DNA of 54,788 nucleotides from RGIG3102 sp964649845. Its GTDB lineage: Bacteria > Bacillota > Clostridia > Oscillospirales > Ruminococcaceae. Shown one piece after another: positions 53,148 to 54,788 of this stretch (positions within the stretch are counted from its first letter, which is position 1; each line of letters starts with the position of its first letter). The DNA is taken from NCBI GenBank assembly GCA_964649845.1, contig CAZYSS010000004.1, positions 1 to 54,788 of the forward strand. Reading direction: 5' to 3'. The notes under the pieces were generated by a model. The model ran no database searches. It saw nothing but the letters and a program-made list of their open reading frames with translations, and was not told the DNA's origin. Position numbers and translations under genes: made by a program.

Positions 53148-54059
53148 TTATTTAGACATAGCTGCAACTTCTGCTGCGAAGTCATCAACTTTCTTTTCAA
53201 TGCCTTCACCTTTTTCAAAACGTGTGAATGCAAGAATTTTGATGTCGCCGCCCAGTTCTTTAGCTGTAGCGTTTGTGTAAGCAGTGATTGTCTGCTTATC
53301 ATCTTTAACAAATGCCTGTTCTACGAGACAGTTTTCTTTGTAGTATTTAGCAATTCTGCCTGCAACCATTTTTTCTGCGATAGCAGCTGGTTTACCTTCG
53401 TTGATAGCCTGCTGTGTGAGAATTTCTTTTTCTTTTTCCAGAACTTCTGCAGGAACATCAGCTTTGTTCAGGTAAGCTGGGTTTGCAGCAGCAATCTGCA
53501 TAGCGATATCTTTACCGTATGCTTCGAAAGCTGGGTTTGCGAATACTTCGTCAGAAACTTCAAAGTTTACAAGAACACCGTGTGTGCCGCCTGCATGAAT
53601 GTAAGCTACACATGGACCTTCGTATCTTACGAAACGACGGATTTTCAGGTTTTCGCCGATAACCAGGATTTTTTCCTGCAGAGCAGCTTCAACTGTGTCA
53701 CCGTTTGGCATAGCTTTTGTAAGCAGTTCTTCAACTGTTGCTGGGTTTTCTTTAGCAACAACTGCTGCAACGTCAGCTACGAATTCACGGAACATTTCGT
53801 TTTTAGCAACGAAGTCTGTTTCAGAGTTAACTTCAACAACAACACCCAGTTTGTTTTCTTTATCAACTGTAGCGTATACCATACCGTCAGCAGCGATTCT
53901 GCCAGCTTTTTTAGTTGCAGCTGCCAGACCTTTTTCTCTCAGGTATTCGATAGCTTTTTCGAAATCACCGTTTGTTTCTGTAAGAGCTTTTTTGCAATCC
54001 ATCATACCGCAACCTGTGCGTTCGCGAAGCTCTTTAACATCTTTAGCTGTAAATGCCAT
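53148..54059 (-). CDS. tsf: translation elongation factor Ts
   Basis: Nucleotide exchange factor for EF-Tu. The 303-residue protein has the N-terminal UBA-like segment with LRERTGCGMMDCKKAL at 11-26, and the core NSETDFVAKN motif near residue 78. The ATG at 54057-54059 is preceded by GGAGG; a TTG 15 bases further upstream overlaps that site. It follows rpsB by 67 bases without a terminator in between. Confidence 0.97.
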   Translation of the reverse strand: MAFTAKDVKELRERTGCGMMDCKKALTETNGDFEKAIEYLREKGLAAATKKAGRIAADGMVYATVDKENKLGVVVEVNSETDFVAKNEMFREFVADVAAVVAKENPATVEELLTKAMPNGDTVEAALQEKILVIGENLKIRRFVRYEGPCVAYIHAGGTHGVLVNFEVSDEVFANPAFEAYGKDIAMQIAAANPAYLNKADVPAEVLEKEKEILTQQAINEGKPAAIAEKMVAGRIAKYYKENCLVEQAFVKDDKQTITAYTNATAKELGGDIKILAFTRFEKGEGIEKKVDDFAAEVAAMSK

Positions 54060-54126
54060 AATTTGTTCCTCCAACTATTATAAATTTCCTGTTGTATTTA
54101 TTTATAATTTTTTATAAACCAAATAA

Positions 54127-54788
54127 TTATTCTGCTACTTCTTCAGTTTCTTCTGCAACATTCTGTTCGCCCTGACGGCCTTCGATAACAGCGTCAGCCA
54201 TAGCGCCAGCGATCAGTTTAACTGCTCTGATAGCATCGTCGTTGCCAGGAATTACATAGTCAACTTCATCTGGATCACAGTTTGTATCAACAATAGCAAC
54301 AACTGGGATACCCAGGTTTCTTGCTTCTGCTACTGCGATTTTTTCTTTTCTTGTGTCAACGATGAACATAGCTTTAGGAAGTGTGCCCATGTTTTTGATA
54401 CCGCCCATGAACTTTTCGAGTTTTTCGATTTCAAGTTCAAGTTTGATAACTTCTTTTTTAGGCAGAAGATCGAATGTACCGTCTTCTTTCATTTTGTTCA
54501 GCTGTTCAAGACGTGCAATTCTTTTCTGAATTGTTTTGTAGTTTGTCAGCATACCGCCAAGCCATCTTGCGTTAACGAAATGCATACCACATCTTTCAGC
54601 TTCTTCTCTGATAGCTTCCTGAGCCTGTTTCTTTGTGCCTACGAACAGGATTTCGCCACCTTCAGCAGCTACATCTTTGATAAAATCGTAAGCAGTGTCC
54701 AGCATTTTTACTGTTTTCTGCAGGTCGATGATATAGATACCGTTTCTTTCTGTGAAGATGTATTCAGCCATTTTAGGGTTCCATCTTC
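54127..54788 (-). CDS. rpsB: 30S ribosomal protein S2 (N-terminus cut by window edge)
   Basis: The 219 codons present cover most of S2, including EYIFTERNGIYIIDLQKTV and FVGTKKQAQEAIREEAERCG. The frame stays open through RWNPK upstream of the first in-window ATG to the last base, and S2 proteins have about 25 more residues before that point, so that ATG is internal and the gene runs off the right edge. The C-terminal tail is acidic (EETEEVAE). Co-transcribed with tsf. Confidence 0.97.
   Translation of the reverse strand, partial: RWNPKMAEYIFTERNGIYIIDLQKTVKMLDTAYDFIKDVAAEGGEILFVGTKKQAQEAIREEAERCGMHFVNARWLGGMLTNYKTIQKRIARLEQLNKMKEDGTFDLLPKKEVIKLELEIEKLEKFMGGIKNMGTLPKAMFIVDTRKEKIAVAEARNLGIPVVAIVDTNCDPDEVDYVIPGNDDAIRAVKLIAGAMADAVIEGRQGEQNVAEETEEVAE

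Noticed and set aside
1..54788. CRISPR arrays, insertion sequences, prophage, tRNA or rRNA genes
   Set aside because: Looked for on both strands; no repeat arrays, transposase or integrase frames, or tRNA-like cloverleafs were recognised by eye.

Overview
The window is a stretch of conserved chromosome from an endospore-forming, low-GC Gram-positive bacterium of the class Clostridia, most likely near the Ruminococcaceae/Oscillospiraceae. I infer this from gene content and order: both PolC-type and DnaE-type replicative polymerases, a complete spoIIIA operon, a gerA-type germinant receptor operon, YunB, HPr kinase/phosphorylase, ArgR, NrdR, WhiA and GatCAB, plus a T-box-controlled tyrS and AT-rich intergenic DNA with consensus sigma-A promoters. 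The exact taxon cannot be fixed from sequence alone. I see no rRNA, tRNA, CRISPR array, prophage or insertion sequence.

Layout, left to right. Nearly everything is on the minus strand, so transcription runs right to left. (1) 1-2.3 kb: a truncated metallophosphoesterase gene and tyrS behind a tyrosine T-box riboswitch. (2) 2.3-12.6 kb: a tight run of twelve genes starting from a strong promoter at about 12.57 kb: asp23, nusB, a TsaD-like M22 gene, xseA, xseB, ispA, a DUF212 PAP2-like membrane protein, dxs, tlyA, nadK, argR and recN. (3) 12.6-17.1 kb: spoIIIAA to spoIIIAH. (4) 17.2-20.1 kb: adenine deaminase and a methyltransferase. (5) 20.2-25.4 kb: ligA-gatC-gatA-gatB. (6) 25.4-26.1 kb: yunB alone. 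(7) 26.2-34.4 kb: hprK-glk-murB-whiA-dnaE-pfkA with its own promoter and terminator. (8) 34.4-37.7 kb: the gerA-type operon. Divergent from it on the plus strand is a DUF421-DUF4363 pair, which meets nrdR head-on with overlapping stop codons. (9) 39.3-49.2 kb: uppS-cdsA-dxr-rseP-ispG-polC and a TIM-barrel isomerase-like gene. (10) 49.3-50.6 kb: pyrH-frr. (11) 50.7-52.9 kb: three plus-strand accessory genes (MBL-fold hydrolase, a substrate-binding protein without a signal peptide, a small lipoprotein) that separate pyrH-frr from its usual partners rpsB-tsf. (12) 53.1-54.8 kb: tsf and the truncated rpsB.

How the genes work together. dxs, ispA, dxr, ispG, uppS and cdsA give much of the MEP-isoprenoid, undecaprenyl and phospholipid precursor supply. 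spoIIIA, gerA, yunB and perhaps DUF421/DUF4363 serve spore formation and germination. polC, dnaE, ligA, recN, xseAB and nrdR serve replication and repair. tyrS, gatCAB, rpsB, tsf, frr and tlyA serve translation. hprK, glk and pfkA serve glycolytic control.

I did not find a convincing new multi-gene system. The best leads are the DUF421-DUF4363 pair beside the germinant receptor, an nrdR terminator that appears to lie inside the opposing DUF4363 gene, the TsaD-like paralogue in the folD position, the three-gene insertion between tsf and pyrH with a signal-less binding protein, and a palindrome that coincides with the ade promoter.
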